From assembly GCA_037892935.1 (NCBI GenBank), contig JAYXKI010000006.1, positions 1,860,001-1,924,000 of the forward strand: a stretch of 64,000 nt of DNA. Reading direction: 5' to 3'. The first letter of the stretch is position 1; every line of letters starts with the position of its first letter. This DNA is from Phlebopus portentosus. Lineage: Eukaryota; Basidiomycota; Agaricomycetes; Boletales; Boletinellaceae. The notes below the pieces were generated by a model. That model did no database searches. It was given only the letters and a program-made list of their open reading frames with translations, and was not told where the DNA came from. Shown one piece after another: positions 1-12,729 of the stretch. Both the position numbers and the translations under genes were made by a program.

Positions 1-838
1 GCGCATCGGAGATCAGTGGCCTGAAGGCGGCTATGGTCAGTTATCAATGAACATTATTACTTCATGCCAAAATAGCAAACTCATTAACCCTTATATTCGT
101 CTTTCCTCTCGACTATTCGGACTATAAAAGACGAGTTCTATGTTTTCGACAAATCCGCACCTTCGCCGGTTCCGAAGCGTATCCCGTTGAGCGAGTTCCC
201 GAAGACAGATTTGGTTCAGGATATTATACACCCCAAGTCGACGGAATCTTCCCCGGTTGTTGAACTTTCTTCGGACAAGTCCGGACTTAAGTTGTCCTTC
301 TTCACCAACCGTATGTACCTTTAATCGCCATTCTCGACGTCTATCCGGCGAAAAGGAGGCTCATGGAAGATTATTACTAAATTGCAGAGTCCGGTGTTCA
401 GTTCTATTCGGGGAACTTTCTCGGTCCTGGCACTTCGCGGAAGAAGATTCACGGCGGAAGTGGAGAAGTGGGAAAAGGCGATGGGTATAACGCTGGCGGT
501 ATGTCTCCTTTTTGTTTCCTTGGTTCAACATTTCCCCTATATTGCATTGGTGACTTCGCTCATATGTTCGTCTCCATCGAAGCTGCCGCATTCCTTGAGT
601 TCCATGAGGTTCGTCTCTCTTTCTTCTTCATAATTCGCAATATCTGATTTGTTCCGAACTTTTTCCCCCGTTGCTCTATTGTCGGATTTTACATGGTGTT
701 GGTTGGTTGTAGCCTCTGGCGACGTGGCTCCATCCGGAAACGAATCCTTCTGGAAACGATACGCTTCTCGCTTCGGGCGAATTGTACAACAATTTCGTTA
801 AGCTGGACGTGGTTTACAGAAACCCCGGTAATTTGTGA
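1..838 (+). CDS. Aldose 1-epimerase (galactose mutarotase)-like, 3' part only
   Basis: This is the 3' part of a gene cut by the window edge. Exons read as <1-35, 131-310, 388-498, 583-608 and 713-838, with GT-AG introns and TGA at 836-838. The joined product contains GDQWPEGGYDEFYVFD, then NQSGVQFYSGNF, a Gly-rich stretch, AAFLEFHEPLATWLHPETN and a short tail after GNDTLLASGELYNNFVKLDV. The (G)VQFYSGNF segment followed by a Gly-rich loop is typical of the aldose 1-epimerase family, where GLQFYTGNFLDG precedes the substrate-binding region. The family interconverts the alpha and beta anomers of aldoses for galactose and other sugar metabolism. The catalytic His and Glu cannot both be assigned here because the N-terminal part is missing. 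The reading is well supported by frame continuity over four introns; the exact substrate is unknown. Confidence 0.72.
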
Positions 839-3186
839 AGGTCTCCTGATGCAATTGTTGCTCCGTGCATGGCACGAGGTTCGTTCGATTTGAATGGTTG
901 TAGTAAAGTCTGATGTACAGTATTGTCATCTGTACGAATGGTATACCGAAATTGTATATGTAAAATTACATGATCCTTTATTGTTAGTTGGAGCATGGAT
1001 CCCTGAACCTCGGTAGGCGTCGAGGAATCTCTGGATTCGGTTTCCAAAGAGCGAGCAGTATTATTAGTCGAAAGAGATTGTCATGTTTGGTAATTCCTAT
1101 AAGTCGAAGAGTAAGGCATTAAATGGCCCTCATACCCTAGAGAATGCAAGGTCTTCTCGCGCTTCTTAAGAATGGATGTCCTCTGAGTCTGCACTGCCTG
1201 TACTTATGGATTCGTGAGAGACGCAGCGCACGGTGGAAAGTCAGATGGTCCTAAAGTCTGAGTTTCGTAGCAATTCATACATTCAATTCAGATTAGATTA
1301 TGTATCGTCCATTTGCATGTAGGTATCCGACACTCGTGTGTCCTGTCAATTCAATTCGCGTCAATTCGTACGTACATCGGATTCTTCTGGCCCCGGACCA
1401 TAACGGGCAATAACACTAGGTGGGCGCTAATTCAATCGCGACGTTATGTAGTCGACGGGGATAAGCAGTAGTGACATACCATACCGACCGTAGCTCGAGC
1501 TTCGGACCGCTGGATATTCCTCCCTCCGAGCCGAAGAAATTTTCAACGGGTATGATAGGTTATTGTTATGCGTGAAACAACATGCATCTCTGTCTGATCT
1601 GCGGCAACCTTATAAGATCCTACATTTCCTCACCGCCGATGCCGACGCCGATAAGCAAGGATCATAGTGGGACGAAGAAGCACTGGCAGAAAAGTGGCGC
1701 GCAGAGGATAGGGGGCAAAAAATGAGTTCCTCGATCAGACTCGGCACTCAGAATAATAGTGTATTTCGTCATATTCTCTATTATTCTTAGTATATGACTT
1801 TCTATGATTTCGAAGTGACCCGAGTGCGACTGGTTTCCCGCGAGCTCGTCGGGCCGCCTCGTGGCGTTGGGCGCGCTGGAGATACACGGTTCGAATGTCT
1901 CTTCCTCGTGGAGCATCACGGTGCCATGCAACGTGCGATTTGCATATTCAATTACTATAATTGACCTGAAGCCGACGGTAGGGCTTGACTTGGCCATGCG
2001 CATTATGGATTTCTTTCTTGAATCTTCCTAAATTCCATCATTGTAGTGGGAATACGCTTGGAGAAATACCGGAGTCGGAGACGAGCAAGTTAGTGCGCAC
2101 ATTTGAGACATTCTGGATTCAGGTCAATCGGCTCTCTAATGGGTCAGAAAGAAAGGTACATTCGGTGCATTTGCATTGAGCATCTCAGCATCTGTCTTCA
2201 TTCTTCACTCGTTACAGTGGATAGTCACTCTGGCGAGGCCGAGATTCTCGGACAATGAATTGCGACGCGCTACAAGAACGATCACGGTCAGAAGGTACTC
2301 TCCACACGCCGCAACAGATCAACAGCAAAGCAAAGAACCCAGCTTGGGTCTGCTCTTGGGCTGGTCCGCAGTTGCGGAGATTACCAGCGATTGTCACAGA
2401 TTTGTCCTGAATCTGGCGAAGAGGGGCAGTGGTAGATTCGCATAGTGGTGAAACAACTTCGATACTTCGACTGAACCTTTTGCTAGGTTACCGCAGTGAT
2501 GCTCTGCAATGCAATTTGAAACACGCCGCGGACAAAACCAAGAACAATCTTTATGACGCCATTATCTTGGAAATAGATAATGAGTTGTTGTGTGTCCGCG
2601 ATGGGTCGGTCGGGAGATGAAGGAACGGGGAAAGAGATTCATGGGCGCTGCGTCTACATGATTGGGAGCTGCGAGTTGCGGCGTGGCTGTGCGCTATGCT
2701 TCCTAGTATGAAGATTGATTGGAAGACTCCTTTCCTGAATTTGGCTATGAGCCGGGTAGAGAGTTTACGCCTTCGAGTTTCTTTCGTGCTTGGGTTGTTT
2801 TACATGGAGATCTTAACTGCGGTTGTTCTTGGTGGAGAAAGAGAATTTGCAATGCAACAATCGGAAATGAGGAATGTGATAGGTGGCCACTTTGTACCAC
2901 AGACCAGGCCGATGCTGAATGAATGAATGTCTGTAAACAAACGGAAGCCGGACAAGCCTGTTATGAATTACATAATTTCGGAACTGACATAAGAAACCCT
3001 TTAGAAGGCAACCCAATGATTCTTAATATGATATGGAACTGCGCAGCTGCTGCGTACTTGCCTGACTAACGCCCCCCTTCATCCCTCACCCATTGCTTGT
3101 CCCTCTACCAACGTCGTTAGTCCACTCAACGTCTCAGTGTCATCGAGGACGACAGCGCCTGTTCCTTCCACAAACCAAACCTGGTC
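839..3186. other. Intergenic stretch without a recognised gene
   Basis: About 2.3 kb between the epimerase and the Zn2Cys6 factor. Only short open frames (under about 115 codons) with no recognisable motif occur on either strand, and no intron-joined reading gave a family signature. It probably holds the epimerase 3' UTR and the promoter of the transcription factor. A C-rich and pyrimidine-rich run near 3070-3130 lies just upstream of the next ATG, as is common near fungal transcription starts. Confidence 0.5.
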
Positions 3187-6100
3187 ATGTCGTCCGCCGA
3201 AGAAGATGCCGAACAGGGTCTTGGCAGCCAAGAGTACAAGAAACGGAGAATTCAACGCGCATGCGATACTTGTAGGAGAAAGAAAAGTGTGTTTTTGCTC
3301 TCGTGCTCCGATGAAACATCTCGCTAACTGATGGTTTGTCGTTGCTTGCAGTTCGATGTATGTCTTAAATGTTTCTGCACGCCTTTGTGAGCGCTACATG
3401 ATTTCTTTCAGGCGATGGTGGTCAAATGCCGAACAATCGTTGCTCAAATTGCACCGCGTACAACCTCGATTGTACGTATGTGGAAGCAGCCAAAGTGCGT
3501 GATTCTTCACCTTACAGTGTATATGCACGCTCACGTGTCTGCAGAAACGTGGTCCTCCAAAGGGGTAGGCTAATCTACGTGCCTTGTGGGAGATCAGACA
3601 TTAACCTGGATCTTTTGTAGTTACGTCGAGAGTCTGGAGAACAGGCTCGAGAACATGGAGAAGCTTCTCCAAAGGGTACGGTTTATTCAATTTGTTGCAT
3701 CTCAAATGTCTTATCTTCCAGCAGCTCTGCCCCGATGCCGACTTCACCCAGGAGTTGGGTGGTCGCATTGACCGTGACAGTTGGGCCCACGACAAACGCT
3801 CTTCCCTAGATATTATGCCGGCGCGTGCAAGCCGTACTGCTTCACCTAGTAGTCGCCGGTTCTCCTCTTACTCTCTCACCGGCGATAATGTGACCTCTAC
3901 ATCTGTCGATCCAGATGAACTCTTGCCGAGTGATGACGAAATCGGTCACACATCGATCACAGAAGGCATCAAGCGACTCAGCATGGATCCCCTCGACCGC
4001 CGCTTCCACGGTAAATCAAGCGGCGTCATGCTTGTACAGACAGCCCTGAACCTCAAGCGAGAGTTTGCGGGTCTGGATTCAACAAACAACCTCCTTCCCA
4101 CCTCGCGCCGGCAAGAGTTTTGGTCTCCGCATCCAGTGCGTCATTTACGCAACATGACTCTATATGGATACTAACAAAGACAATTTGCCTCCTATCATGG
4201 AATTCTCTCACGATAATTTGAATAGTGGGAGATCCTTGCCGAAGAACGCGTCGTACATTATCATTACCCGCCTGACGACCTAATGCCGCAACTCGTCGAC
4301 AAATACTTTGTCTGTACTAATAATTATTTCCCCGTTCTTCATCGCCCTTCCTTTGAAAGGGCTTTGGCGGATCGTCGACACCACAGTGACATCGGTTTCG
4401 GCTCGGTCGTTATGCTCGTCTGTGCCATTGGTGCTCGATATTCGGAAGACATGCGCTGCCGCCTGGAAGGTGGAGACATACATTCAAGTGGTTGGAAATG
4501 GTTCGACCAAGTTCAGGTACATCGCAAGTCATTCCTGAGTCCACCCAGGTTATATGACTTGCAAATATTTGCTGTAAGTTTGAAATTGACTTACCAAGGG
4601 TACACTGACATATTCTGCTTTCTAGCTTTCCTCGATTTTCTTGCAAGGCTCCTTTTCACCCCAGTCATCATGGACAATGGTTGGCATCGGCATCCGACTT
4701 GCTCAGGATGTCGGTGCACACCGTCGTAAAGTGTATAACGCTCCAATCAGTGTCGAGTCCGAGCTATGGAAGCGAGCCTTCTGGTAAGATTGCAAGTATT
4801 CAGCATTGTGATTTGGTTTTGAGCAGTTTTAGGGTACTGGTTGCGCTCGACAGATGTAGCAGCGCAGGTCTTGGACGACCTTGTGCCATTCAAGATGAGG
4901 AGTACGTATTTTGTATTGGCTATACATTCAGTCTTACACTTATCGTGCAACAGCTTCGATTTAGATCTTCCACTGGAAGTCGACGATGAGTATTGGGAGC
5001 ACCCCGATCCAGCACAAGCCTTCAAACAACCTCCTGGAATTCCTTGCAACATTTCTTTCTTCAATAGTTTCCTTAAGCTCAATCAGATTTTGGCATTTGC
5101 ATTACGAACTATCGTAAGAGCACATGTTTTCTGATGAAGTCTGTACTAACTGCCCTGGACTTTGCAGTATTCAATCAATAAATCGAAGATTCTTTTAGGA
5201 TTTGTCGGTCCTCAATGGGAACAGCATATCGTAGCGGAATTAGATTCTGCGCTAAATAAATGGATTGACACCGTTCCCGATCATTGTAAGTCCAATACAA
5301 GTTCGTCGAATCTAATGTGATTGATTGATGTCTCTATAGTGCGTTGGGATCCTCACCGCGAGAACGTGCTTCATTTCAACCAATCTGCTGTTCTATACGC
5401 TACATACTACCATATTCAGATTCTCATCCACCGTCCATTTATCCCTTCGCCTCGCAAGCCCTCGCCCCTATCCTTCCCCTCATTAGCAATTTGCACTAAT
5501 GCTGCTCGCTCTTGCAGTCATGTTGCGGATGCCTGCCGTCGTCGTGGTAGATTGCCTCTACCACAGATACAAATTGCTTCATTTACTGCTGGCGTCGTGC
5601 TTCTTTTAAATATTTGGGGCGCAAAGAAGTCGGGGCAGTTTGTGGATTGGGAGAGACAAATGTCAGATGTACGGAAGTGCATGCAAGCACTCAGGTGTAC
5701 AGAAGACCAGTAAGCGCAACTTGAGGCTGTACTGAAGCGTCTGATTGATATTAACTTTTCAACACTAGATTCTCTACGGCAGGCAGATTGTGGGATATAC
5801 TCAATGAACTAGCGTGTGCGGGTGAAATTCCTGTGGACAAAGCTACGCCTCCTGCAAATAATAAGCGAGAACGCGGAAGCGATAGTCCAGCATCGACGTC
5901 ATCAAGTCCGAATATCAACGCGTCGCATGATGGTTCTCGTCCTATTGCAGGGCGGCGAAGTCTTAACTCCACGCCTGGCGTAGCGCAAGCACCTTCACCT
6001 GCTGGATCTCAAATAGCAGGAGCTGGAGGTCTGCCTTACGACACCGCATACCTAGCAAGCGCTAATCTAGAAATGGTTGCAGGCTTGTCGCCGACCGCGA

Positions 6101-6321
6101 ATAATATGGGACTGCCATGGTCGTCTTCGTCGCAGCAACAGCCTCAAGCACCAGCCTCAAATGTTGGCCCGAGCAACTTAGCCGATGCGCAGCAGAACAT
6201 GTTTGCGTCTCAGACAGCGATGCCGAACCTGAACATATTTGACTTCTTCCAGTCCGATCCTCAACTGTTTAACATGCCGATCATGGACCAGGGATACGTG
6301 CCTGGTATGGGTGCTTCGTCG

Positions 6322-6353
<32 letters not shown>

Positions 6354-6651
6354 GCAGCAGCCGGGAGTTCCGGTAGACAAGGCAGCGCCTTACGGGAACA
6401 ATTTTGGGCAAATTGATGGTCAGATACCCTCGGTGAACGAGGCGCTACAAATGTGGTCTACGGCACCTACGAGTTTCGAGTAAGCAATACCCATACTACG
6501 TTGAATGGTAGTATGTTGTCAGGGTAGCTGACAAGTATATATATATTACTTTTATAGTATGGATGATTGGGGCTCTTATCTGAACAACGTTAGCGCTGCC
6601 GGAGCAGGAAGCGGTTCTGGTCATCAGCCAGCACCTCACTCACGTTCTTAA
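3187..6651 (+). CDS. Zn2Cys6 fungal-specific transcription factor
   Basis: A nuclear DNA-binding regulator. The start at 3187 (MSSAEEDAEQ) is followed by a basic stretch and a complete binuclear zinc cluster, CDTCRRKKIRCDGG...RCSNCTAYNLDC, with spacing C-X2-C-X6-C-X9-C-X2-C-X6-C. A linker KKRGPPKGYVESLENRLENMEKLL follows, the usual linker plus coiled-coil dimerisation element. The middle region carries the Fungal_trans regulatory domain (PQLVDKYFVCTNNYFPVLHRPSFE..., MVGIGIRLAQDVGAHRRKVY, ALDRCSSAGLGRPCAIQDEDFDLDLP). The C-terminus is Ser/Gln-rich with a 13-Gln run at 6322-6360 and a Trp/acid tail (DDWGSYLNN), a likely activation region. There are many short introns; the cluster is assembled through a 6-nt exon (3352-3357). 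The last intron is 6480-6557 and the stop is TAA 6649-6651. Target genes cannot be inferred. Confidence 0.92.
3352..3357 (+). other. Six-nucleotide micro-exon in the zinc-cluster gene
   Basis: Between the introns 3287-3351 and 3358-3411 lies the exon TTCGAT. Only if it is included does the reading frame give KK-I-R-C-DGG, restoring the third zinc-binding Cys and the conserved spacing. Both flanking introns have GT...AG ends. Confidence 0.85.
6322..6360 (+). repeat. CAG/CAA polyglutamine tract
   Basis: Thirteen Gln codons (CAG x5, CAA x3, CAG x5) in frame in the C-terminal part of the Zn2Cys6 factor. The CAA interruptions would stabilise the tract against slippage. Confidence 0.95.
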
Positions 6652-7060
6652 TTGATCGATCGATCAATCGACCACCCTGCCGGCGTTATTAAGGAGAATA
6701 TGAGCAGTACATTGTAGCTTAGCATGGCATTATTATAGATGGTTCCCGCACATTTTGACTCCGCTTTCTTGTCCAGCTTCCCGACCCGAAACTTTGGTTT
6801 CCCCCCTTTTGTCTTTCCTCCAGTGTACTCTTAGCCTAAATGTAACTTTTCAGATGGTTTATTTTTTCTCGGATTAGATACATAAACCCTGAGTTTGGTT
6901 CCAGGGGATCAAAAAGCTCGACTGTATTGTATTGCAGTATCTGATTAGAAAATCCAATGTTTTGTTGTCGAATACGTGTAAATACACTCGATAATTACTA
7001 TACCATCAAAGCAAAACCGCGGAAATACAATTACATGCTGCTGCGCATTCGTCTCGTCGA
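6652..7060. other. Convergent 3' UTR region
   Basis: About 400 bases between two genes ending towards each other. A palindromic run of GATC units (about 6653-6671) follows the stop of the transcription factor. The rest is AT-rich and suits the two 3' ends; no gene is seen. Confidence 0.5.
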
Positions 7061-8404
7061 CTATCGTACACTGGTCACGCCATAGCCCGTACTCCTCCGC
7101 ATGCGGCCCAGGTTCGAAGGACCCTCCCCTCGATCGTTGTTTGTAGTAGCCCTGGCGCTTGGCTGTCTATCTGCGCTCGCTGCCGGCCGGGAGGTGAACG
7201 ATGATGTACCTGGGAAAGACCAAGAAGAGGAGCCAAATAGACCACCCCCGCGACCTTGACGCTCGCGCTCCCAGTCGTACTCCTGCGTCGTTGCGAATCG
7301 TGGCTGCCGCGTATTCCAGCTCTCGCCTCCTCCTCTGCCGAATACACGTCCGGCTGCCAGACCGCCGAGGCTGCCTAGTCCGAACCCGCTCCAGAATCCA
7401 GGACCTGAGGAAGCAGATGCAGAGTTGGAGCTAGAGTAACTTGATTTCGGGTGCTCTGAATAGGGAGGAGGAGGAGGGTAGTCGGGTGGGGACGTCGACC
7501 GGAGTCCCCGCCGTGACCCCAGGTGAACCAGTCATTTCTAGGTCCAGATGAGGAGGGTCTGGATGGTCTGGAGCCGGATGGTCCAAAACCTGTGGAACGT
7601 CTGAGCCACCTGAGGAATCTCCAGATGTACGACCCGAAGAGAAAATAGATTGCGAGGAGGACAATTAACCAGAGGAACCCTCGTTCGAGCCATTCATTCC
7701 CTTGAAACGTCGATATTTTAGCATATAATCTGAGTATACAGATGAAGGAACTTGGGCGGACATGATATATTTTTGAACCAGCCAAAACTACTTTGCTTTT
7801 CGGAAGTGTTGATGAGGCGATATTCCAATCCACATGATCCTAAGATGCATTATCAGAACAAGCAAATAAAGACGCTCGTGGAGATCCTGGTCATACATAC
7901 CTTTGAGGACGTACGGGTCTCCAGGACGAGACCATCCTTCACACGATACATCCACCCTCCCAAATCTAAGCTTCTCCGGCAAATCCGCCTCGCACTATCC
8001 AAATCAAATACATACATAAACATCTCCATACGCACAGCGAAATACAGGTGGCTGGCATGAAGCACGAAAACTAACTCACCGTCCAATCAATATCAGTCCC
8101 ACTCCCGCCGTTATTATAACACCTCACCACGTCCGGCTGGAACAGCTTACACGCCTTCCGACGCATTTGAGCTGCTGAATAGGAGGGAGCCGCCGCGCCT
8201 TGGTGAGTTCGCCCTTGTACAACGTGAGTGAGCGGATCTGCTCGAGGAGGACTTTGGACATCTCTGGCTCCAAGTAAGTATCAGACTTCCGGGCACTCAG
8301 TCGAAGAATAAGGATAGGCAAGTATACTGTGTACAGAGGCTCTCGGACGTGCAAGACCGTAAGAGTACAGATGAAAGATGTGAATATTTTTATTTTTCGT
8401 ACAT
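7061..8404 (-). CDS. SARAF: SARAF-like regulator of store-operated calcium entry (TMEM66 family)
   Basis: An ER single-pass membrane protein family that slows store-operated Ca2+ entry in animals. On the minus strand the exons give KVLLEQIRSLTLYKGELTKARR, QLKCVG, CKLFQPDVVRCYNNGG, then CEADLPEKLRFGRVDVSCEG, DPYVLKGSCGLEYRL, one hydrophobic segment (LWLIVLLAIYFLFGSYIW) and a Pro/Ser-rich cytosolic tail ending with PGFWSGFGLGSLGGLAAG. All of these are SARAF hallmarks in the right order. The stop is TAG at 7061-7063. One base seems to be missing near 8154-8159 (between QLKCVG and CKLFQ). A second loss just after the ATG at 8402-8404 would turn the following codons (VRKIKIFTSFICTLTVL) into a good signal peptide; this start is inferred. 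The intron before NEWLERGFLW (near 7700-7755) is also uncertain. Confidence 0.85.
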
Positions 8405-8894
8405 TTGAGTCAGTCAGATGCGGACACGAAAGATCGTCGTGTAAATGACGTGGAACCTTCCCGACGCGTGACGTGACGAAGGTCATCGATGTGTAACTGT
8501 CCGTGATGTTCATTCATTGAAAATGAAGACAAAAGCGTCCCCTTTCTCGAAGTTGCTAGTATTAATGCTGATGTTTTTTTTGCGCGGAAAAAGCGGGGCT
8601 AGTGAGATTACTCTGAGAAATGGGCTAAAATACAGAATGATGTCGTGCACTCCAGCAGTAAGTAGCAGTAAGAAAGAGGATTACACCGGATGGAGAGCGT
8701 AAAGTCTCAAAGTCTAACCTGAAGTGAAAGTATGGCAAAAGACCCTCGGTGAAGAGGGAGTAGAAAAGACATTGAGCCAGATGCTAACATGTATGCGTAC
8801 GTACTCTAACTTGAATGTGTGCGAGATGATAGCAGTTGATATTAAATGGGGCGGGGCTGGATGGTCGCATTCAATGATAGATTGATGTAAAAGC

Positions 8895-11800
8895 TCAAAG
8901 CGAAAGCGTGTCCTTCCACCTCTCGGCTATAGACTCTTCGCGGAAGACCTCCTGCAAAACCTCGTTGACGTGCTCGACGTAGACGAAGCGGATGCCGGTC
9001 TTGACGCTCTCGGGCACGTTCTCCTCGATGTCCATTCGGTTGGCCTCTGGTGCGATGATGGTCTTCATGCCTGCCCTGTGCGCGGCGAGGATCTTCTCTT
9101 TTAACCCACCAACGGGAAGGACCTGCCCGACTAGAGATATCTCGCCAGTCATAGCTGATAGTGATAGAATATTTTATCAGTCAATGCATCGTGTTCTGGC
9201 CAAAAGAGGTGAACTCACCAATATCAGGATTGACTCTCGTCTTAGTGAACAGCGAAACGAAAGCCGTCAAAAGCGCCGTACCCGCACTAGGGCCTTCCTT
9301 GCCGATGCTACCTTCCGGCATGTGTACGTGAATGTCGATATCATTCAGGAACTGGTCGGTAGGGTTCGCGGTTATGCCGAGCCCGTACGCATGGGCCTTC
9401 ACCCAGCTCAGGGCGATTTGTGCGCTTTCCCTGATCACTTCGCCGAGTTTACCGGTTAGCTGAAGGCCGCCTTTTCCGGGCATACTCTAGAAATATCCAA
9501 TAAGTATAATCCCTGAAATCAAGAGAAGAGAAGAACCGACAGTAGCTTCGATAGGCATTAAAGCCCCAGAACCATTCCCGAGATAACCGAGGCCGCTGCT
9601 AACACCGGGAGGCGGAGCGAATCCGTACATCCTATCCTTGTAATACACAGGCGGTCCGACATAATCTTTCAGGTTCCCCGGTGTGATGCGAATGTGCACG
9701 GTGTCGGGCACCTTGAGTGGCTTGCGCTCCTCCGTGGTGACGGCCTTTTCTTTCTCCTCCTTCCCTTCTTCATTGCCCTCTGGTTTTGATGTGGACTCGG
9801 TTGAAGGTGCGTTGCTCGGAGGTTCTTGAGATGGTACGGTCTGTTGTCCGTCCTGCGAGTCGGAGGAGGTGGTGGCGGCGGCAGCGACAGCGGCAGTCTC
9901 AGGATTTGCAGGATCTGGTTCAGGGAAGACGTCCTCTCCTAAGTCTTGAACGATCTTAAGAGCAGCTTTCCGGTAGATCTAGCCAAACAACAATCAACAC
10001 GCGTAATTCCAACGAGTATCAAGCACCATACCTTATCTATATGCTTCTTGAGGTTACGAACACCGCTCTCCCGGCAGTAATGCTTAATGAGAACATCGAC
10101 GGCAGTCGGATCCAAGACTACGTCCGCGTCTTTTAGGCCAGTCCCTTCTTTAGCTTGAGGACCCAGATACTTGTCTGCGATAACCTGCTTTTCTTCGGTC
10201 ACGTATCCACTGACTTCCATGACCTCCATGCGGTCCAGTAATGGTGCGGGGATAGTGTCAGTCATGTTTGCCGTACAGACGAAAAGAACGTGCGAGAGGT
10301 CTACTGGGACGTCCATGCTAAAGGAATGGATAGAATAAATCAGTGCTGCCGGGAGAAGAAATCAAAGGATAGCAAACATACTAATGGTCCAAGAAGGCAG
10401 AGTTCTGTTCCGGATCAAGCATCTCCAGAAGGGCACTAGCAGGATCACCATTATACCCCTTCCCAATCTTATCAACCTCGTCAATCAGCACCAGAGGGTT
10501 CTCCGTCCCAACGCGTTTCAAAGCCTGGATGATCTTACTCGGGAGCGCACCGACGTACGTCCTCCGATGGCCCTTGATCTCCGCGATGTCCGTCAGCCCA
10601 CCGACGGAAAACCGGAAGAATTGGCGGTTCAGAGCGCGCGCGATGGATTTGCCGATGGAGGTTTTGCCTACGCCTGGTGGGCCGACGAAGCAGAGGATCT
10701 TGCCCTCGACGGTCCCGCGGAGCTTGCCGACGGCGAGGAACTCGAGTATGCGGTCCTTGACATCTCTGAGGCCGTAGTGGTCCTCGTCGAGGACTTTGAT
10801 AGCGTGCGCGATGGAGAAGTTCTCCGAAGAGTGAACGCCCCAAGGGATCTACGCAATAATCAGTTCTCTTTTTTTTTTTTTTTTTTTTTTTACACCACAG
10901 CAAGATTTGTGAGGAGACAAACCTGAGTGAGCCAGTCCAGATAGTTCCGCGTTACGTTCGCCTCAGACGCAGCCGGTTCGAGGTGCATGAGCTTGTTAAG
11001 CTCCTCGTCAAACACCTTCCGTACACCCTCCGGCATCTTCAACGAGTTCGCTCGTTCCTTGAACTTCTCGATGAGCTTGTCCTTGCCGTCCGATTCCATA
11101 CCGAGTTCCTTTTGATACCCTTCAGCTGCTCCATCAGGTAGTATTCGCGCTGGCGCTTTGCGATTTTACTGTCCACGTCCCGGGAGAGCTTACTCTGCAG
11201 CTGCGCATTGATGAGTTCTTTCTTCAGCACGAGTAAGGCCTTTCGGAGGCGATCCTCCACGGATAGGGCTTCAAGCACGTCTTGGAGTTCTTGCACTTCA
11301 CCGGTTGACACTGCTGCAGCAAAGTCCGCGAGCTTGTCGGGCTCGTCGAAGACGTTAGTGGCTACTTGGTTAATGGAGAAGGTAGTGATCTGGTCGCGGA
11401 ATAAAGGGTTCAGTTGCGCGATGTCCTTGAACACGGAGACGATCTCGGACATGAAGGCGCGGATGTACTGGTCATCCTTGTTGTATGGCTGAGTGTACAG
11501 GTTCTCGACGTTGACGAGCGAGATGTCGAAGTTCTGTAGGAAGGCCGTCTGAACGGGGGCTACTTATAACGTGAAACAGTTAGAGATTTTTTTTTCTGAG
11601 GGAGATAGTGATGCGAAACACTTACGAGCTTGTTGCCGAGCGACGTCAGTACCAACTTCTTCTGCCTCTTCGGGAGGAGGCGTCGGAGGAGGCGTTGGCA
11701 GCCCGCCCGGACCCTCTTCCACATTAGTAACAGACGCCATCGACGCAGCCGAGTCAATACCAGAACCAGCAGGCACAGGCTTCACAAGTCCCGTAATCTT

Positions 11801-12729
11801 AATCCTGCGATGCGGATACAAGACAGCCGTCAAGCCTCCTCCTTCTCGTCCTTCCCCTGCGCAGCGAACACGCTAGTAATCTGCGCGAAGACGCCAACGT
11901 GGTGTACGGAGTTGATGTCCGCGATGACGTCGCTGTCGGTGTTTTCGTCCTTGAGGAGGAAGGCGCCGAGGTAGGGCTGCCCGCGGCGCATCATCTCCTT
12001 GATGGCGGCTACGACGCCTGGGTTGCGCACGACGACGGCTTTGTAGAACCCTGGGAAAAGGGGGCGCCGCGCGATAGGGAGGGCGAGGACCTGGGGGTAT
12101 GATTCGGGTATGGATTGTTTGGAGATTGAGGTGCCGGAGCCGCTGGACGAGCCTGACGAACTTGGAGGAGCGGGCCCGGATTGGGGATTGGAATTGGAGT
12201 TGGGATCTGACCCGTCGTTGTTTGCTGGTGGTTGGCCCGAGGATGATGATGGAGGGGCGTTCCGCCCTCTCCCATCTTCATTACTCGACCCTTTCAACCT
12301 CGCACGCGAGCTTTTATCACCGCTGCTATCTCTCTCCAGCGCCGTCTCACGAGCCGACTCTTCCGCCTCAACAGAAGTAGAACCAGGATTAGTCGTCGAA
12401 GGCGACTGCGTCTCCTCGCTCTCCTGCGCCTCCCTTTCCCCCTCCTTCCGCCTTGTATTGATCCACCGCGGATGTCGCACGCACGCACTCGGGCGCGGGT
12501 ACGACACGATCGATGAGCTGTAAAACGAGCGTATCCGAATGGACGTGTTTTGCTGCCACAGCCTGGCCCTCTGCAATCCGCCGCCTACTCCTCCCCTACT
12601 CCCAGCGCGGGCATGCAAGAACGATGGACCTGGGTCGCGTACTAAAACCCGGCATGCCCTTGTTGCTGCTCCTGCTGCTGTTGGAGGTCTTCTTGCCGCG
12701 GTCGATAATAACGAAGCGCTCAAGCTCAT
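8895..12729 (-). CDS. PIM1: Mitochondrial Lon protease (ATP-dependent serine protease, Pim1)
   Basis: A matrix AAA+ protease that removes damaged proteins and binds mtDNA. The start at 12729 gives an Arg/Ser/Ala-rich presequence ([18 protein letters not shown]), a long low-complexity linker, then the Lon substrate-binding domain starting at [20 protein letters not shown]. The AAA+ module has Walker [10 protein letters not shown] and Walker [13 protein letters not shown], followed by [10 protein letters not shown]. The C-terminal protease domain shows the catalytic Ser in GPSAG and the Lys in [14 protein letters not shown]. The stop is TGA at 8895-8897. An acidic Ser/Glu-rich insert lies between the AAA+ and protease parts. 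Introns are short; one (around 10863-10920) carries a 23-base homopolymer. A one-base loss is apparent at 11110-11113: QLKGIK then continues as [10 protein letters not shown] only in the next frame. Confidence 0.95.
10869..10891. repeat. Poly(T)/poly(A) run of 23 bases in a Lon intron
   Basis: Twenty-three consecutive T on the plus strand (A on the coding strand), inside the intron between NYLDWLTQ and [11 protein letters not shown] of Lon. Exact length should be treated with care, as homopolymers are often miscounted. Confidence 0.95.

Noticed and set aside
1880..1910. GGTTCGAATG resembling a tRNA T-arm
   Set aside because: No matching acceptor stem, D-arm or anticodon arm could be placed around it.
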